Counted from the stretch's first letter, positions 52,948 through 62,853 are shown. The stretch is DNA of 64,000 bases from Caballeronia pedi (GCF_001544915.2 NZ_FCOE02000033.1:1-64000); one strand, 5' to 3'. Notes: generated by a model not told the origin, from the sequence alone. Made by a program: numbers and translations.

Positions 52948-55900
52948 TTAGTGGGCGTGCTTGCTCGTTTCCACTTGCTGCATCGGCGTAGCGTCGGCCG
53001 GCGGGAGCGCTTTGCGCTCGCGCGGCGCACGCACCGTCGCCGGTTCGCGTGCCGCGGCGGCGTTGGCCTCGCGCAGCTTGCCTTCGTCGGTGTTGACCCA
53101 GACGAGGCCCGCGCGCTCCAGCATCGGCTGAAGGGTTTCGACGGCGATCGGCGTCGACGTCGCGGGCGCGGCCGGCGCGGCGGTCTTCACCGGCTCCGCG
53201 ACGACGGCGACCGGCTCCTGCACGACGACAGGCGCTTGAGCTTCGGTGCGCTCGATCGGCTTCACCGGTTCGACGATGGTTGCCTCGGGCGTAGGCGCGA
53301 CTGCGGCGGCCTTCACCGGTTCGGCGATCTCGACGGGTTCGATCGCGACGACCGGAGCCGGTTCTGCGGGCTGAACCGGCGCTTCGACGACGGCGGGCTT
53401 CGGCGCTTCCGTTGCGACAGGCGCGAACGGGTCAGCCGATGCCGTTTCGGCAACCTTCGGTTCGGAACCAAACGGATTCTCGACCGCTGGCGCCGCAGCG
53501 GGCTTGGCGAAGAGATCGAACGTCGTCGGCTCGGGCGTTTGCGCCTTCAGTTCGAACGGCTCGGCTTCGGCGGTTTTGGCAACCGGCGCTGCTTCGGCGG
53601 CGACGGGCGTCTGCTCCTGCGGCGCGGCTTCGGCCGGCTGCGCGATCTGCTGACCGACCGGCTCGACAACAGGCTGCTCGACCGGCTGCGGCGGGACAGG
53701 ACGGGTTTCGCGACGTGCGGACGCTTCCTGCGCGGCCTCGACATCGAACACGCCGGCTTGCGCGGAGACGCTTTCTGCCGCGCCTTCCGCTTCCGCGACG
53801 TCGGCTGCGTGATTCACCGTCATGCCGTCTTCGTCGCGCTCGCGGCGGCCGCCACGACGGCCACGGCGACGGCGGCGACGCTCTTCGCCTTCGCGCGCAT
53901 CTGCTGCTGCCTGATCGGCGGCGGAATCGAAGCCGGCCAGTTGCGCATCGGCGTTGGCTTGCGCCGTTTCGACGATGTCCGATGCCACCGTTTCGCCTTG
54001 CGTCAGCGCCTCGACGGCGGCCTCCGGCTGAGGTTTGCGGCGCTCGCCACGTTCCGCGCGTTCACCGCGCTCGGTGCGCTCACCACGTTCCGCGCGCTCG
54101 CCGCGCTCGGGACGCTCACGGCGCTCCTGGCGCTCGGCCGCTTCCGGACGCGCTGCGCGCTCCGCATTGCGGTCACGGGATTCGCGCGGCTCACGTGCGT
54201 CACGTGGTTCACGCGGCTCGCGCGCTTCACGAGGTTCGCGTGCTTCACGACCCTCGCGCGGCTCACGCACTTCGCGCAGTTCGCGTCCTTCACGACCGCC
54301 GCGCGCTTCGCGATCCTCGCGGCGCGCGCCCTGACGGCTCGCGCCGTTGCCAGCAGTTGTGGCGCCTGCAGCGGCGCCTTCACGCCCGGCGCCACCGCTG
54401 CGACGGTTACGGTTGCGATCGCCGCCGCCGGTGCGCTCGCCGCGTTCACGCGGTGCACGCGTCGCCGGTTGCGCTTCGACCGGGGCCGGAGCGGGTTGCG
54501 GCGGTTGAATGCCGAACAGATTCTTGATCCACGCGATGAAACCGCCGCTCGCCGGCACGGGTGCCGGAGCGGGCGCAGCCTCGACGGGCGCGGGCTTGAC
54601 CGGCGCGCTCGGCGCCGGCTTCTCGGGCGTGATGCCCTTGACCGCCGCTTCCTGCTTCGGCTTCACTTCCTCGGTGCGTTTGCTGTAGCCGGTTTCGGAC
54701 TCGAGCTCGCTCGCCGCTTCGACTGCCATCTTCCACGACGCGCGCGGCTCGTCCAGACGCGCATCGTCGTGACGCAGGCGTTCGAGCTTGTAGTGCGGCG
54801 TTTCGAGATGCTTGTTCGGGATCAGAACGACGTTGACCTTGAAGCGCGACTCGATCTTGTTGATTTCCGAGCGCTTCTCGTTCAGCAGGAAGGCGGTCAC
54901 CTCGACCGGCACCTGGCAATGGATCGCCGCGGTGTTTTCCTTCATCGCTTCTTCCTGAATGATCCGCAGCACTTGCAGCGCGGACGATTCGGTATCGCGG
55001 ATATGGCCGGTGCCGTTGCAGCGCGGGCACGTCACGTGGCTGCCTTCCGACAGCGCCGGACGCAGACGCTGACGCGACAGCTCCATCAGACCGAAACGCG
55101 AAATCTTGCCCATTTGCACGCGCGCGCGGTCGTGCTTGAGCGCGTCTTTCAGGCGCTGCTCGACTTCGCGCTGGCTCTTGGCCGACTCCATGTCGATGAA
55201 GTCGATCACGATCAGACCGCCCAGATCGCGCAAACGAAGCTGACGCGCGACTTCGTCGGCGGCTTCGAGGTTGGTGCGCGTGGCGGTTTCCTCGATGTCC
55301 GCGCCCTTGGTCGCGCGCGCCGAGTTCACGTCGATGGCGACGAGCGCCTCGGTGTGATCGATCACGATCGCGCCGCCCGACGGCAGCGGCACCGTGCGCG
55401 AGTACGCGGTTTCGATCTGGTGTTCGATCTGGAAGCGCGAGAAGAGCGGCACGTCGTCGTGATAGCGCTTCACCTTTTGCAGGTTGTCGGGCATCACGAT
55501 ATCCATGAAGGCGCGCGCCTGATCATGGATTTCGGTCGTGTCGATGAGGATTTCGCCAATATCCGGCTGGAAGTAGTCGCGAATCGCGCGGATGACGAGG
55601 CTCGATTCGAGATAAATGAGCATCGGCTGGCCGCCGACGCCGCTCTGCGACGCGGCTTCGATCGCGCGCCAGAGTTGCATCAGGTAGTTCAGGTCCCACT
55701 GGAGCTCTTCCGCCGAACGGCCGATCCCGGCCGTGCGAGCGATGATGCTCATGCCTTCCGGCAGTTCGAGCTGCGCCATGGTTTCGCGCAGTTCCTGCCG
55801 TTCGTCGCCCTCGATCCGGCGCGACACGCCGCCGCCGCGCGGGTTGTTCGGCATCAGCACGAGGTAACGGCCGGCCAGCGAAATGAACGTGGTCAGCGCC

Positions 55901-56238
55901 GCGCCCTTGTTGCCGCGCTCTTCCTTCTCGACCTGAACGATCAGTTCCTGGCCTTCGCGCAGCGCATCCTGGATGCGCGCGGAGCGCATCTCGACGCCAT
56001 CGCGGAAATACTGGCGGGCGACTTCCTTGAACGGCAGAAAGCCGTGGCGGTCTTCGCCGTAGTTGACGAAGCAGGCTTCGAGCGACGGCTCGATGCGGGT
56101 GACGACTCCCTTGTAGATATTGCCTTTGCGCTGTTCGCGCCCGGCGGTTTCGATGTCGATGTCGATGAGCTTCTGCCCATCGACGATGGCGACGCGCAAT
56201 TCTTCTTGCTGCGTCGCGTTAAACAGCATGCGTTTCAT
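52948..56238 (-). CDS. rne: Ribonuclease E
   Basis: The 1096-residue protein has an S1 domain (about 35-125, GNIYKGVVTRIEPSLEACFV), the RNase E/G catalytic core, and the Zn-link Cys404 and Cys407 (CPRCNGTGH). The remaining ~580 residues are a disordered scaffold: an Arg/Glu/Gly-rich part with repeated RE-P/A-RE and ERGERAERGE units (about 620-740), then a Pro/Ala/Val/Glu-rich stretch. RNase E starts mRNA decay and processes rRNA and tRNA, binding partners through this tail. GGAG precedes the ATG. Confidence 0.96.
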   Translation of the reverse strand: MKRMLFNATQQEELRVAIVDGQKLIDIDIETAGREQRKGNIYKGVVTRIEPSLEACFVNYGEDRHGFLPFKEVARQYFRDGVEMRSARIQDALREGQELIVQVEKEERGNKGAALTTFISLAGRYLVLMPNNPRGGGVSRRIEGDERQELRETMAQLELPEGMSIIARTAGIGRSAEELQWDLNYLMQLWRAIEAASQSGVGGQPMLIYLESSLVIRAIRDYFQPDIGEILIDTTEIHDQARAFMDIVMPDNLQKVKRYHDDVPLFSRFQIEHQIETAYSRTVPLPSGGAIVIDHTEALVAIDVNSARATKGADIEETATRTNLEAADEVARQLRLRDLGGLIVIDFIDMESAKSQREVEQRLKDALKHDRARVQMGKISRFGLMELSRQRLRPALSEGSHVTCPRCNGTGHIRDTESSALQVLRIIQEEAMKENTAAIHCQVPVEVTAFLLNEKRSEINKIESRFKVNVVLIPNKHLETPHYKLERLRHDDARLDEPRASWKMAVEAASELESETGYSKRTEEVKPKQEAAVKGITPEKPAPSAPVKPAPVEAAPAPAPVPASGGFIAWIKNLFGIQPPQPAPAPVEAQPATRAPRERGERTGGGDRNRNRRSGGAGREGAAAGATTAGNGASRQGARREDREARGGREGRELREVREPREGREAREPREAREPREPRDAREPRESRDRNAERAARPEAAERQERRERPERGERAERGERTERGERAERGERRKPQPEAAVEALTQGETVASDIVETAQANADAQLAGFDSAADQAAADAREGEERRRRRRGRRGGRRERDEDGMTVNHAADVAEAEGAAESVSAQAGVFDVEAAQEASARRETRPVPPQPVEQPVVEPVGQQIAQPAEAAPQEQTPVAAEAAPVAKTAEAEPFELKAQTPEPTTFDLFAKPAAAPAVENPFGSEPKVAETASADPFAPVATEAPKPAVVEAPVQPAEPAPVVAIEPVEIAEPVKAAAVAPTPEATIVEPVKPIERTEAQAPVVVQEPVAVVAEPVKTAAPAAPATSTPIAVETLQPMLERAGLVWVNTDEGKLREANAAAAREPATVRAPRERKALPPADATPMQQVETSKHAH

Positions 56239-57122
56239 GAAACGGCTCCAGAGCGGCTACGCTTTTCCTTCGTCGGGCGAGTCGGCGCCGGTGATCGATA
56301 CATCACGCGCACGAAGCGGGAAGGTGGGCGTGCCACGCTTTTTGTGTGTTGTCACAAAGCACGCTGGAGCAGGACTTCTGGCGGGAGAATTGCCGAAAGC
56401 AGGCGCGGGCTCGATTGGAGCGGCCACGTCGTGGGGCACATGCGAAGCAACTGCGAGACGCACGAAGCCGCGCGGCTCGTGGCGAGGATGGGGCGGCGCA
56501 GCGGTTCCGCGTCTCAAAATAGACGCGCCGAACCGACCCGCGCTCTTTGCAAGAGCCTGATTCCTCCCAACGGCGGCTGCGGGGAGGCGCGGTCTCGCGC
56601 GAACCGGCGCGATGCTTCGTGACCGAACCTCTTTGCTGCCATGCCGCGCCGGCGCGAGTGCGGGCCCGGATTGCTCCCGTTGGCTCGCGGCCGTGTGTCT
56701 CGTCTCGTTGCGGCGTCGTCGCGCTTCGCAGAAATCAGCGCAGCAGCGGTTTTCGCCGTCAGTTGTTCGCAAAACCGGCGAGCGTCGATTTGCCTTTTTC
56801 TCCCGCTCGCTGGCAGGGCCGATCCGGGCTGGCATCCGGCTTTTGTGCCGGGCGCCGTCGCTTCTCGCCGATAAAATTCTTTTTGACCAAAAATCCGTTA
56901 CCGTCGGCGATCGACTCGACCGAACGCGCCTGTGGGCGCCGTCCTTGCCGGTGATATCGCCGTGCGTGCAACTCGCTGCTCTCGATTTTCAGGGTGAGCA
57001 ACCGACCTTGGGCGCAAGTAAAATGATGGTTTATCGCTTGCACCTGTACAGTCTGAACATTCTCGGCCGTTGCTTGATCTTAAGCTTCGACCTTTTCAGG
57101 CTGTTCGCAAATTATATTCAGA
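56239..57122. other. Long gap between divergent rne and rluC
   Basis: This 884-base region has no convincing gene. It should hold the promoter and a long leader of rne, which in E. coli mediates autoregulation, and the rluC promoter close to 57085-57118 (AT-rich, with TATATT). Overlapping frames here have poor codon bias. Confidence 0.5.
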
Positions 57123-58121
57123 ATGAATGAGTTAGGCAAAACATCCCATAAGCAGGTCGCAAGCGAACACGTCTCGATGATCGAAGTCGATGAGACCGCC
57201 GCCGGTCAGCGCATCGACAATTTCCTGCTGCGCGTCTGCAAGGGCGTCCCGAAAAGCCATATTTACCGCATTCTCCGCAGCGGCGAAGTGCGCGTGAACA
57301 AGGGCCGTATCGACGCCGCGTACCGGCTGGAACTGGGCGATCTCGTGCGCGTGCCGCCGATCCGCACCGCGCAGCAGGACGAGGCGCCGGTGTCGTCGAA
57401 CGCGCCCGCCGCCGAGTTCCCGATTCTCTTCGAGGACGACCATCTGGTCGTGATCGACAAGCCGTCGGGCGTCGCGGTGCACGGCGGCAGCGGCGTCGCG
57501 TTCGGCGTGATCGAGCAATTGCGCAACGCGCGGCCGCACGCGAAATTCCTCGAACTGGTGCATCGGCTGGACCGGGAGACGTCCGGCGTGCTGATGCTGG
57601 CCAAGAAGCGCGCGGCGCTGGTCGATCTGCACGAGCAGATTCGCGAGAATCGTGTCGACAAGCGCTATTACGCGCTCGGTCACGGCGAATGGCAGAGCGA
57701 TTGGGGCCGCAGACGCATCGTGAAGGCGCCGCTGCACAAGTATGTCGCGGCGGATGGCGAGCGGCGCGTGCGCATCCAGGAAAACGGCTTGCCGTCGCAT
57801 ACGGTCTTCAATCTGATCGAGCGCTGGCGCGATTACGTGTGGCTCGAAGCGGAACTGAAGACCGGCCGCACACACCAGATTCGCGTACACATGGCGAGCA
57901 TCGGCCTGCCGATTGCGGGTGATGCGAAATACGGCGATTTCGCGCTGAACAAGGAATTGGCCCGTCCGAGCGCGAAACCGTCGCTCAAACGCATGTTTTT
58001 GCATGCATTTCGTCTGAAGATAACCCATCCCGCGACAGGCGAGCCGCTGCAATTCGAAGCGCCGCTGCCCGCCGAATGCAAACGATTCATCGAACAATTG
58101 AAAAATCGAGAGACAGACTAA
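57123..58121 (+). CDS. rluC: 23S rRNA pseudouridine synthase RluC
   Basis: The 332-residue enzyme has an S4 domain (about 35-85) and the RluA-type catalytic motif HRLDRETSGVL (catalytic Asp), then GRTHQIRVHMASIGLPIAGD. RluC makes pseudouridines 955, 2504 and 2580 in E. coli. The assignment to RluC rests on being divergent from rne, as is usual. The HAD gene starts directly after its stop. Confidence 0.94.
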   Translation: MNELGKTSHKQVASEHVSMIEVDETAAGQRIDNFLLRVCKGVPKSHIYRILRSGEVRVNKGRIDAAYRLELGDLVRVPPIRTAQQDEAPVSSNAPAAEFPILFEDDHLVVIDKPSGVAVHGGSGVAFGVIEQLRNARPHAKFLELVHRLDRETSGVLMLAKKRAALVDLHEQIRENRVDKRYYALGHGEWQSDWGRRRIVKAPLHKYVAADGERRVRIQENGLPSHTVFNLIERWRDYVWLEAELKTGRTHQIRVHMASIGLPIAGDAKYGDFALNKELARPSAKPSLKRMFLHAFRLKITHPATGEPLQFEAPLPAECKRFIEQLKNRETD

Positions 58122-58781
58122 ATGGCGCGGCAGCAATTCGATCTGATCGTTTTCGACTGGGACGGCACGCTGATGGATTCGACCGCCCACATCACGCGCA
58201 GCATTCAGGCCGCGTGCCGCGACCTCGGCCTGCCGGTTCCCGCCGATGAATCCGCGAGCTACGTGATCGGCCTCGGCCTGAAGGACGCGCTGCAAATCTG
58301 CGCGCCGACGCTCGATCCGTCGGATTATCCGCGTCTCGCCGAGCGCTACCGCTTCCATTTCCTGACGATGGGCCAGAAAACCGAGCTCTTCGACGGCGTG
58401 CGCGAGCTGCTGCAGGAACTTCGTGATCTCGGCTATTTTCTCGGCGTCGCGACGGGCAAGAGCCGCGTCGGGCTGAATCGCGCGCTCGACGAGTCGCGCC
58501 TCACGAGTCTCTTCGACGGCACGCGCTGCGCCGACGAAACCTTTTCCAAGCCGCATCCCGCGATGCTGCACGAACTCACGCGCGAACTCGGCCAGGATCT
58601 GGCGCGCACGGTGATGATCGGCGACACGACGCACGATCTGCAGATGGCGATCAACGCCGGCGCGGCGGGCATCGGCGTGGGCTACGGCGCGCATCCGGCG
58701 GATTCGCTCGCCGTGCTCAAGCCGCAGTTCTGCGCGGACAGCGTCGCATCGCTCGCCGGATGGCTGCGGGAGCACGCATGA
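58122..58781 (+). CDS. HAD-family hydrolase, phosphoglycolate phosphatase-like
   Basis: The 219-residue protein has DWDGTLMDS (Asp12 and Asp14), ATGKSRVGL with the Lys/Thr motif, and MIGDTTHDLQMAINAG near the C-terminus, the HAD-IA pattern. Substrate is probably a small phosphate ester. It abuts rluC and overlaps the Rieske gene, so all are likely in one operon. Confidence 0.92.
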   Translation: MARQQFDLIVFDWDGTLMDSTAHITRSIQAACRDLGLPVPADESASYVIGLGLKDALQICAPTLDPSDYPRLAERYRFHFLTMGQKTELFDGVRELLQELRDLGYFLGVATGKSRVGLNRALDESRLTSLFDGTRCADETFSKPHPAMLHELTRELGQDLARTVMIGDTTHDLQMAINAGAAGIGVGYGAHPADSLAVLKPQFCADSVASLAGWLREHA

Positions 58782-59164
58782 CGGAGCCAGCAAGGGACGC
58801 GGTGCGCGTATGCGCATCGGATGAACTCGTCGATGGCGGCGCGGGCGTGCGCGTTGCGGCGACGGAAGCGAGCGGCGACGCGGTGGTCTTCTTCGTGCGC
58901 TACGACGGCAAGCCGCACGGTTATCTGAATCGCTGCGCCCACGTGCCGATGGAGCTGGACTGGAACGAGGGACAGTTCTTCGAAAGCTCGGGCCTATACT
59001 TGATGTGCGCGACGCACGGGGCGATCTACGAGCCCGACACGGGCAAATGCGTCGGCGGGCCGTGTCGCGGTGCGCGGCTGCGGGCCGTCGCCGTCGAGGA
59101 GCGCGACACGCCGGAAGGCCGCGCGGTCTTCTGGCTGCCCGACGACGCGCTGCGTCCCGCCTGA
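58778..59164 (+). CDS. Rieske 2Fe-2S protein
   Basis: The 128-residue protein has a Rieske site: Cys53 and His55 (CAHVPMEL) and Cys77 and His80 (CATHGAIY). It is a small soluble ferredoxin-like Rieske protein. The ATG overlaps the stop of the HAD gene. Redox partner unknown. Confidence 0.9.
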   Translation: MTEPARDAVRVCASDELVDGGAGVRVAATEASGDAVVFFVRYDGKPHGYLNRCAHVPMELDWNEGQFFESSGLYLMCATHGAIYEPDTGKCVGGPCRGARLRAVAVEERDTPEGRAVFWLPDDALRPA

Positions 59165-59201
59165 TTCCCCTCTCAAACAGACCCAAATAGACCCATCACG
59201 C

Positions 59202-60164
59202 ATGTCCGACAACTTTCCGCCGCGCGGCAACGACAACTGGGAGCGCGAGGCGCTCGAACGCATCGCGCTCGCCGCCATCCGCGAGCAGCGCGCCGCGCGG
59301 CGCTGGCGCATCTTCTTCCGCTTCGTGTTTCTCGCCGTGATCGCGCTGATCGCGTGGGGCGTGTTCGATTTCACCGGCGACCGCGTCGCGAAGGCCGGCA
59401 AGCACACGGCGCTGATCGACCTGCAAGGCGAAATCTCGGCGAACGGCGACGCGAGCGCTGACAACATCGACGGAGCGCTGCAGAGCGCATTCGAGGACGA
59501 GAACACGGCGGGCGTGATCCTGCGCATCAACAGCCCGGGCGGGAGTCCGGTGCAGGCGGGCATCATCAACGGCGAGATCCGGCGGCTGCGCGCGAAATAT
59601 CCGAAGACGCCGCTCTACGTGGTCGTCGACGATATGTGCGCGTCCGGCGGTTACTACGTCGCGGCGGCGGCGGACAAGATTTACGTGGATCGCGCGAGCA
59701 TCGTCGGCTCGATCGGCGTGCTGATGGACGGCTTCGGCTTCACCGGGCTGATGGATAAGCTCGGCATCCAGCGCCGCATGCACACGTCGGGCGAGAACAA
59801 GGGCGCGTTCGACCCGTTTTCGCCCGAAACACCCGCGATGAACGCCCACGCGCAGCAGATGCTCGACCAGATTCACGCGCAGTTCATCGACGCGGTCAAA
59901 CTCGGGCGCGGCAAACGTCTGAAGGATGATCCAGAAATGTTCTCCGGCATGTTCTGGACGGGCGAGAAAAGCGTCGAACTCGGTCTCGCCGATGGTTTCG
60001 GCGACGCCAGCTACGTGGCGCGCGAGATCATCAAGCAGCCGGATATCGTCGATTACACGCAGAAGGAAAGCATCAGCGAGCGCGTGGTGCGGCGTTTCGG
60101 CGCATCGGTCGGAGATGCCGCCATGCGCGCGCTGACGCTCGGCGGCAAGCCCCAGTTGCGCTGA
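59202..60164 (+). CDS. sppA: Signal peptide peptidase SppA-type S49 protease
   Basis: The 320-residue protein has a membrane anchor (about 38-56) and an S49 domain with nucleophile Ser148 (CASGGYYVA) and probable base Lys200 (TSGENKGAF), as in 36-kDa SppA. It degrades membrane-bound signal peptides. The frame is open upstream but the ATG at 59202 matches the family. Part of the rluC operon. Confidence 0.92.
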   Translation: MSDNFPPRGNDNWEREALERIALAAIREQRAARRWRIFFRFVFLAVIALIAWGVFDFTGDRVAKAGKHTALIDLQGEISANGDASADNIDGALQSAFEDENTAGVILRINSPGGSPVQAGIINGEIRRLRAKYPKTPLYVVVDDMCASGGYYVAAAADKIYVDRASIVGSIGVLMDGFGFTGLMDKLGIQRRMHTSGENKGAFDPFSPETPAMNAHAQQMLDQIHAQFIDAVKLGRGKRLKDDPEMFSGMFWTGEKSVELGLADGFGDASYVAREIIKQPDIVDYTQKESISERVVRRFGASVGDAAMRALTLGGKPQLR

Positions 60165-60165
60165 T

Positions 60166-60885
60166 CTAGGACGCCAGCAGCAGGAAAATCGCCGGACGCT
60201 TATGGAGGTCCGGCGCGGTCTGCTTCTTCCAGTCGGCCGCCGTGCGCGTGACGATGGTTTCGCCCGGCAACGTCAGATCGACGGCGACGCAGATGAGCGT
60301 CGACGGCGCGCAGGTGGCGACGAGCGTGTCGAGCATCGCGCGGTTGCGATACGGCGTCTCGATGAAAATCTGCGTCTGATTGGCCTTGCGCGACAGTTGC
60401 TCCAGCTCGCGCAGGCGCTTGCCGCGCTCGCCGGCGTCGACCGGCAGATAGCCATTGAACGCGAAACTCTGGCCGTTCATGCCCGAGGCCATCAGCGCGA
60501 GCAGGATCGAACTCGGTCCGACGAACGGCACGACCTTCACGCCGCGCTGATGCGCGCGCCGCACGAGCAGCGCGCCGGGGTCGGCCACGGCGGGGCAGCC
60601 GGCTTCGGACACGAGCCCCGCGTCGGTGCCGGCGAGGATCGGCGCGAGCAGCCTGTCGATATCGGCGGGCGGCGTGTTGACGTTCAGTTCGCGCACCTCG
60701 ATTTCCTGAATCGGCCGCTCTGTGCCGACTTTCTTCAGAAACGCGCGCGTCGTCTTCGCGTTTTCGCCAATGTAATATGCGAGCGCAGCCGCCTGCGCGC
60801 GCACCGGTTCGGGCAGGACGTGCGCGAGGGCGGCGGCGTCGCCTTCGCCGAGGGTATTCGGGATCAGATAGAGAATGCCGCTCAT
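60166..60885 (-). CDS. SAM-dependent methyltransferase, TP-methylase (RsmI-related)
   Basis: The 239-residue protein has a tetrapyrrole-methylase fold (AGLVSEAGCPAVADPGALLV, VVPFVGPSSILLALMASGM) and is like RsmI but shorter, with a shifted N-terminus (MSGILYLIPNTLGEG). RsmI methylates C1402 of 16S rRNA; this paralogue may act on another RNA or small molecule. Coupled to maf by an ATGA overlap. Confidence 0.88.
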   Translation of the reverse strand: MSGILYLIPNTLGEGDAAALAHVLPEPVRAQAAALAYYIGENAKTTRAFLKKVGTERPIQEIEVRELNVNTPPADIDRLLAPILAGTDAGLVSEAGCPAVADPGALLVRRAHQRGVKVVPFVGPSSILLALMASGMNGQSFAFNGYLPVDAGERGKRLRELEQLSRKANQTQIFIETPYRNRAMLDTLVATCAPSTLICVAVDLTLPGETIVTRTAADWKKQTAPDLHKRPAIFLLLAS

Positions 60886-61496
60886 GCCGCCCCCAGAACC
60901 GGATAGCCGGCATTTTCGAGCATGCCGGTCAATGCGATGAGCGGCAGACCGATCAGCGCAGTGGGATCGTCGGATTCGATGGCTTCGAGCAGCGCAATGC
61001 CGAGGCCCTCCGCCTTCGCGCTGCCAGCGCAGTCGTACGGCGTCTCGGCGCGCAGATAGGACTCGATCTGCGCGTCCGAAACGCGGCGAAAGCGCACCCG
61101 CGTGACGATATCGGCGGATTGCACGCCGCCCGTGCGGCGGTCGAAAAGACACAGCGCGCTGTGGAATTCGACGTTGCGGCCGCGCATCGCCTGAAGTTGC
61201 GCGACGGCTTTGTCGTGCGTGCCAGGCTTGCCGATCTGCTTTCCGTCGAAGGTCGCGACCTGATCGGAGCCGATCACGAGCGCGCTCGCATCGTCGCTGC
61301 GTTCGGACGCGGCGCGCGCCTTGGCGATCGAGAGCCGCACGGCGGTCGCCTCGGGCGTTTCGCCGGCGAGCGGCGTTTCATCGATATCGGGCACGATGAC
61401 GTCGAACGGAACGCGCAGCCGGCCGAGCAGCTCGCGCCGGTAAGGTGAACTGGACGCCAGGATCAGGCGGGGCGGCGTGTTTGAAGCATCGGGCAT
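60882..61496 (-). CDS. Maf-like nucleotide pyrophosphatase (YceF type)
   Basis: The 204-residue protein has the Maf signatures SSPYRRELLGRL near residue 15, IGSDQVATFDGK and AEGLGIALLEAI. YceF-type members hydrolyse m7GTP and related modified nucleotides. It lies beside yceD-rpmF-plsX, as in many proteobacteria. Confidence 0.93.
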   Translation of the reverse strand: MPDASNTPPRLILASSSPYRRELLGRLRVPFDVIVPDIDETPLAGETPEATAVRLSIAKARAASERSDDASALVIGSDQVATFDGKQIGKPGTHDKAVAQLQAMRGRNVEFHSALCLFDRRTGGVQSADIVTRVRFRRVSDAQIESYLRAETPYDCAGSAKAEGLGIALLEAIESDDPTALIGLPLIALTGMLENAGYPVLGAA

Positions 61497-61556
61497 AAAG
61501 CGGGTTCGGCAAAAATAGGGGTGAAAACGACAGGCTTCGGCTCCGTTCTTAAGTAT

Positions 61557-61585
61557 TTGACTCGAAAGAACAAAGCCGATATGAT
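61557..61585 (+). promoter_or_regulatory. Sigma-70 promoter of yceD-rpmF
   Basis: TTGACT and TATGAT, 17 bases apart, about 210 bases before the yceD ATG. A leader of that size would result. Confidence 0.7.
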
Positions 61586-61794
61586 TTTGGGCTTTTCATC
61601 GGTACGTGCGTCAGCAACTCCGTGCGCCCGACGCCGATGAATCCGGTGGAGCCGAAGGGTCAAAGCGCGTAACGAAGCACGAATGATGACCGAATGCAAA
61701 TTCGGGCAAGCCACGCCTGCCTCGATGCGGCATCGCGGTGCATACTGAACGCTCACCGAAGCACTAACCCAGCAAGGCCCAAGCAGGAGCGCAC

Positions 61795-62418
61795 ATGACT
61801 CAGAATCCTGGCAAACCTGTGAGCCCCGCCGATCTGCGCGCGCTCGACATTTACGACTTCGCCAAGAGTGGCAGACAAGCAGCCGGCGCCCTGCGTGTAT
61901 CGCAGATGCCGCGCATGTTAGCCGAAGTGGCGGCGGATGCGCCAGATCGCGACACCGTGTTCACCTGGCAGGGCGAGGGCTCGACCCAGCCGGAACTGCA
62001 GAACGACGGCACCGACGCGCCGCAGCCGTATCTGCGTCTCGCGGTGCACGGCTCGCTGTGGCTCATGTGTCAGCGCTGCCTTCAGCCGTATTCGCAGCAT
62101 CTCGACGTCGATGCGACGTATCGGATCGTGGCGACGGAGGAAGAAGCGGACGAATTTCCGCTCGACGACGATGAAGTCGAAGTGATCGTGGGCTCGCGCC
62201 AGTTCGATCTCGTCGACTTGATCGAAGAGGAGCTGTTGTTGTCCTTGCCGCTCGTGCCCAAGCACAACGCGTGTCCCGAGGTGCATGAAAGTCTGCTCCC
62301 GGGCGATGCGGGCGGCGAACCGGACGAAAGCGGTGCGCAGGAAGCGGACGACAAGCCGAATCCTTTCGCCGTACTGGGGAAGCTCAAGCAGGGCGGTCCC
62401 GACGGCGAGAAGCACTGA
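61795..62418 (+). CDS. yceD: DUF177 protein YceD (23S rRNA accumulation protein)
   Basis: The 207-residue protein has the YceD pattern with two conserved cysteines (LWLMCQRCLQPY, NACPEVHE) and acidic stretches. YceD is linked to 23S rRNA accumulation and is nearly always next to rpmF. AGGAG precedes the ATG. Confidence 0.92.
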   Translation: MTQNPGKPVSPADLRALDIYDFAKSGRQAAGALRVSQMPRMLAEVAADAPDRDTVFTWQGEGSTQPELQNDGTDAPQPYLRLAVHGSLWLMCQRCLQPYSQHLDVDATYRIVATEEEADEFPLDDDEVEVIVGSRQFDLVDLIEEELLLSLPLVPKHNACPEVHESLLPGDAGGEPDESGAQEADDKPNPFAVLGKLKQGGPDGEKH

Positions 62419-62535
62419 TTGATTTTGTAGCACGCAACATTTGGTAGCGCGATGTGCGCACCCGCTGGCCGAACGGCCGAGGGCTGTCGGCGGATCGGGC
62501 TGTGTTAGAATTCGCAAAATTTTTCTGGAGTAATC

Positions 62536-62715
62536 ATGGCAGTTCAGCAAAACAAGAAGTCGCCGTCGAAGCGCGGCATGCACCGTTCCCACGACTTCCT
62601 CACGACGGCTCCGCTGGCTGTCGAGCCGAGCACGGGTGAAGTGCATCTGCGCCACCACGTGAGCCCGAACGGCTACTACCGTGGCAAGAAAGTCATCAAG
62701 ACGAAGAACGACTAA
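62536..62715 (+). CDS. rpmF: 50S ribosomal protein bL32
   Basis: The 59-residue protein reads MAVQQNKKSPSKRGMHRSHD and continues with RHHVSPNGYYRGKK, typical bL32. No zinc cysteines are present. CTGGAG precedes the ATG. It lies between yceD and plsX, as usual. Confidence 0.96.
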   Translation: MAVQQNKKSPSKRGMHRSHDFLTTAPLAVEPSTGEVHLRHHVSPNGYYRGKKVIKTKND

Positions 62716-62805
62716 GCGTTCATCGACGCTTGATGCGCCTGTCGAAACCGCTTTGCGGGCACGCGGGCGCAACTCGCTCTTGACACTTTCCCGGTACGAC
62801 GAGAA

Positions 62806-62831
62806 GGCGGCATTTCACTGCCGCTTTTTTG
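62806..62831 (+). terminator. Terminator between rpmF and plsX
   Basis: GCGGCA (62807-62812) pairs with TGCCGC (62819-62824) around TTTCAC, followed by six T, 29 bases before plsX. Confidence 0.75.
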
Positions 62832-62853
62832 TGCCCGAAATTCGTCGCGTTCC

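Noticed and set aside
52942..56622. 1226-codon forward frame opposite rne
   Set aside because: It mirrors rne and consists of Arg/Phe/Ala-rich repeats created by the RNase E coding strand.
57045..57060. CTGTACAG palindrome near rluC as a LexA box
   Set aside because: The halves are directly adjacent, without the eight-base spacer.
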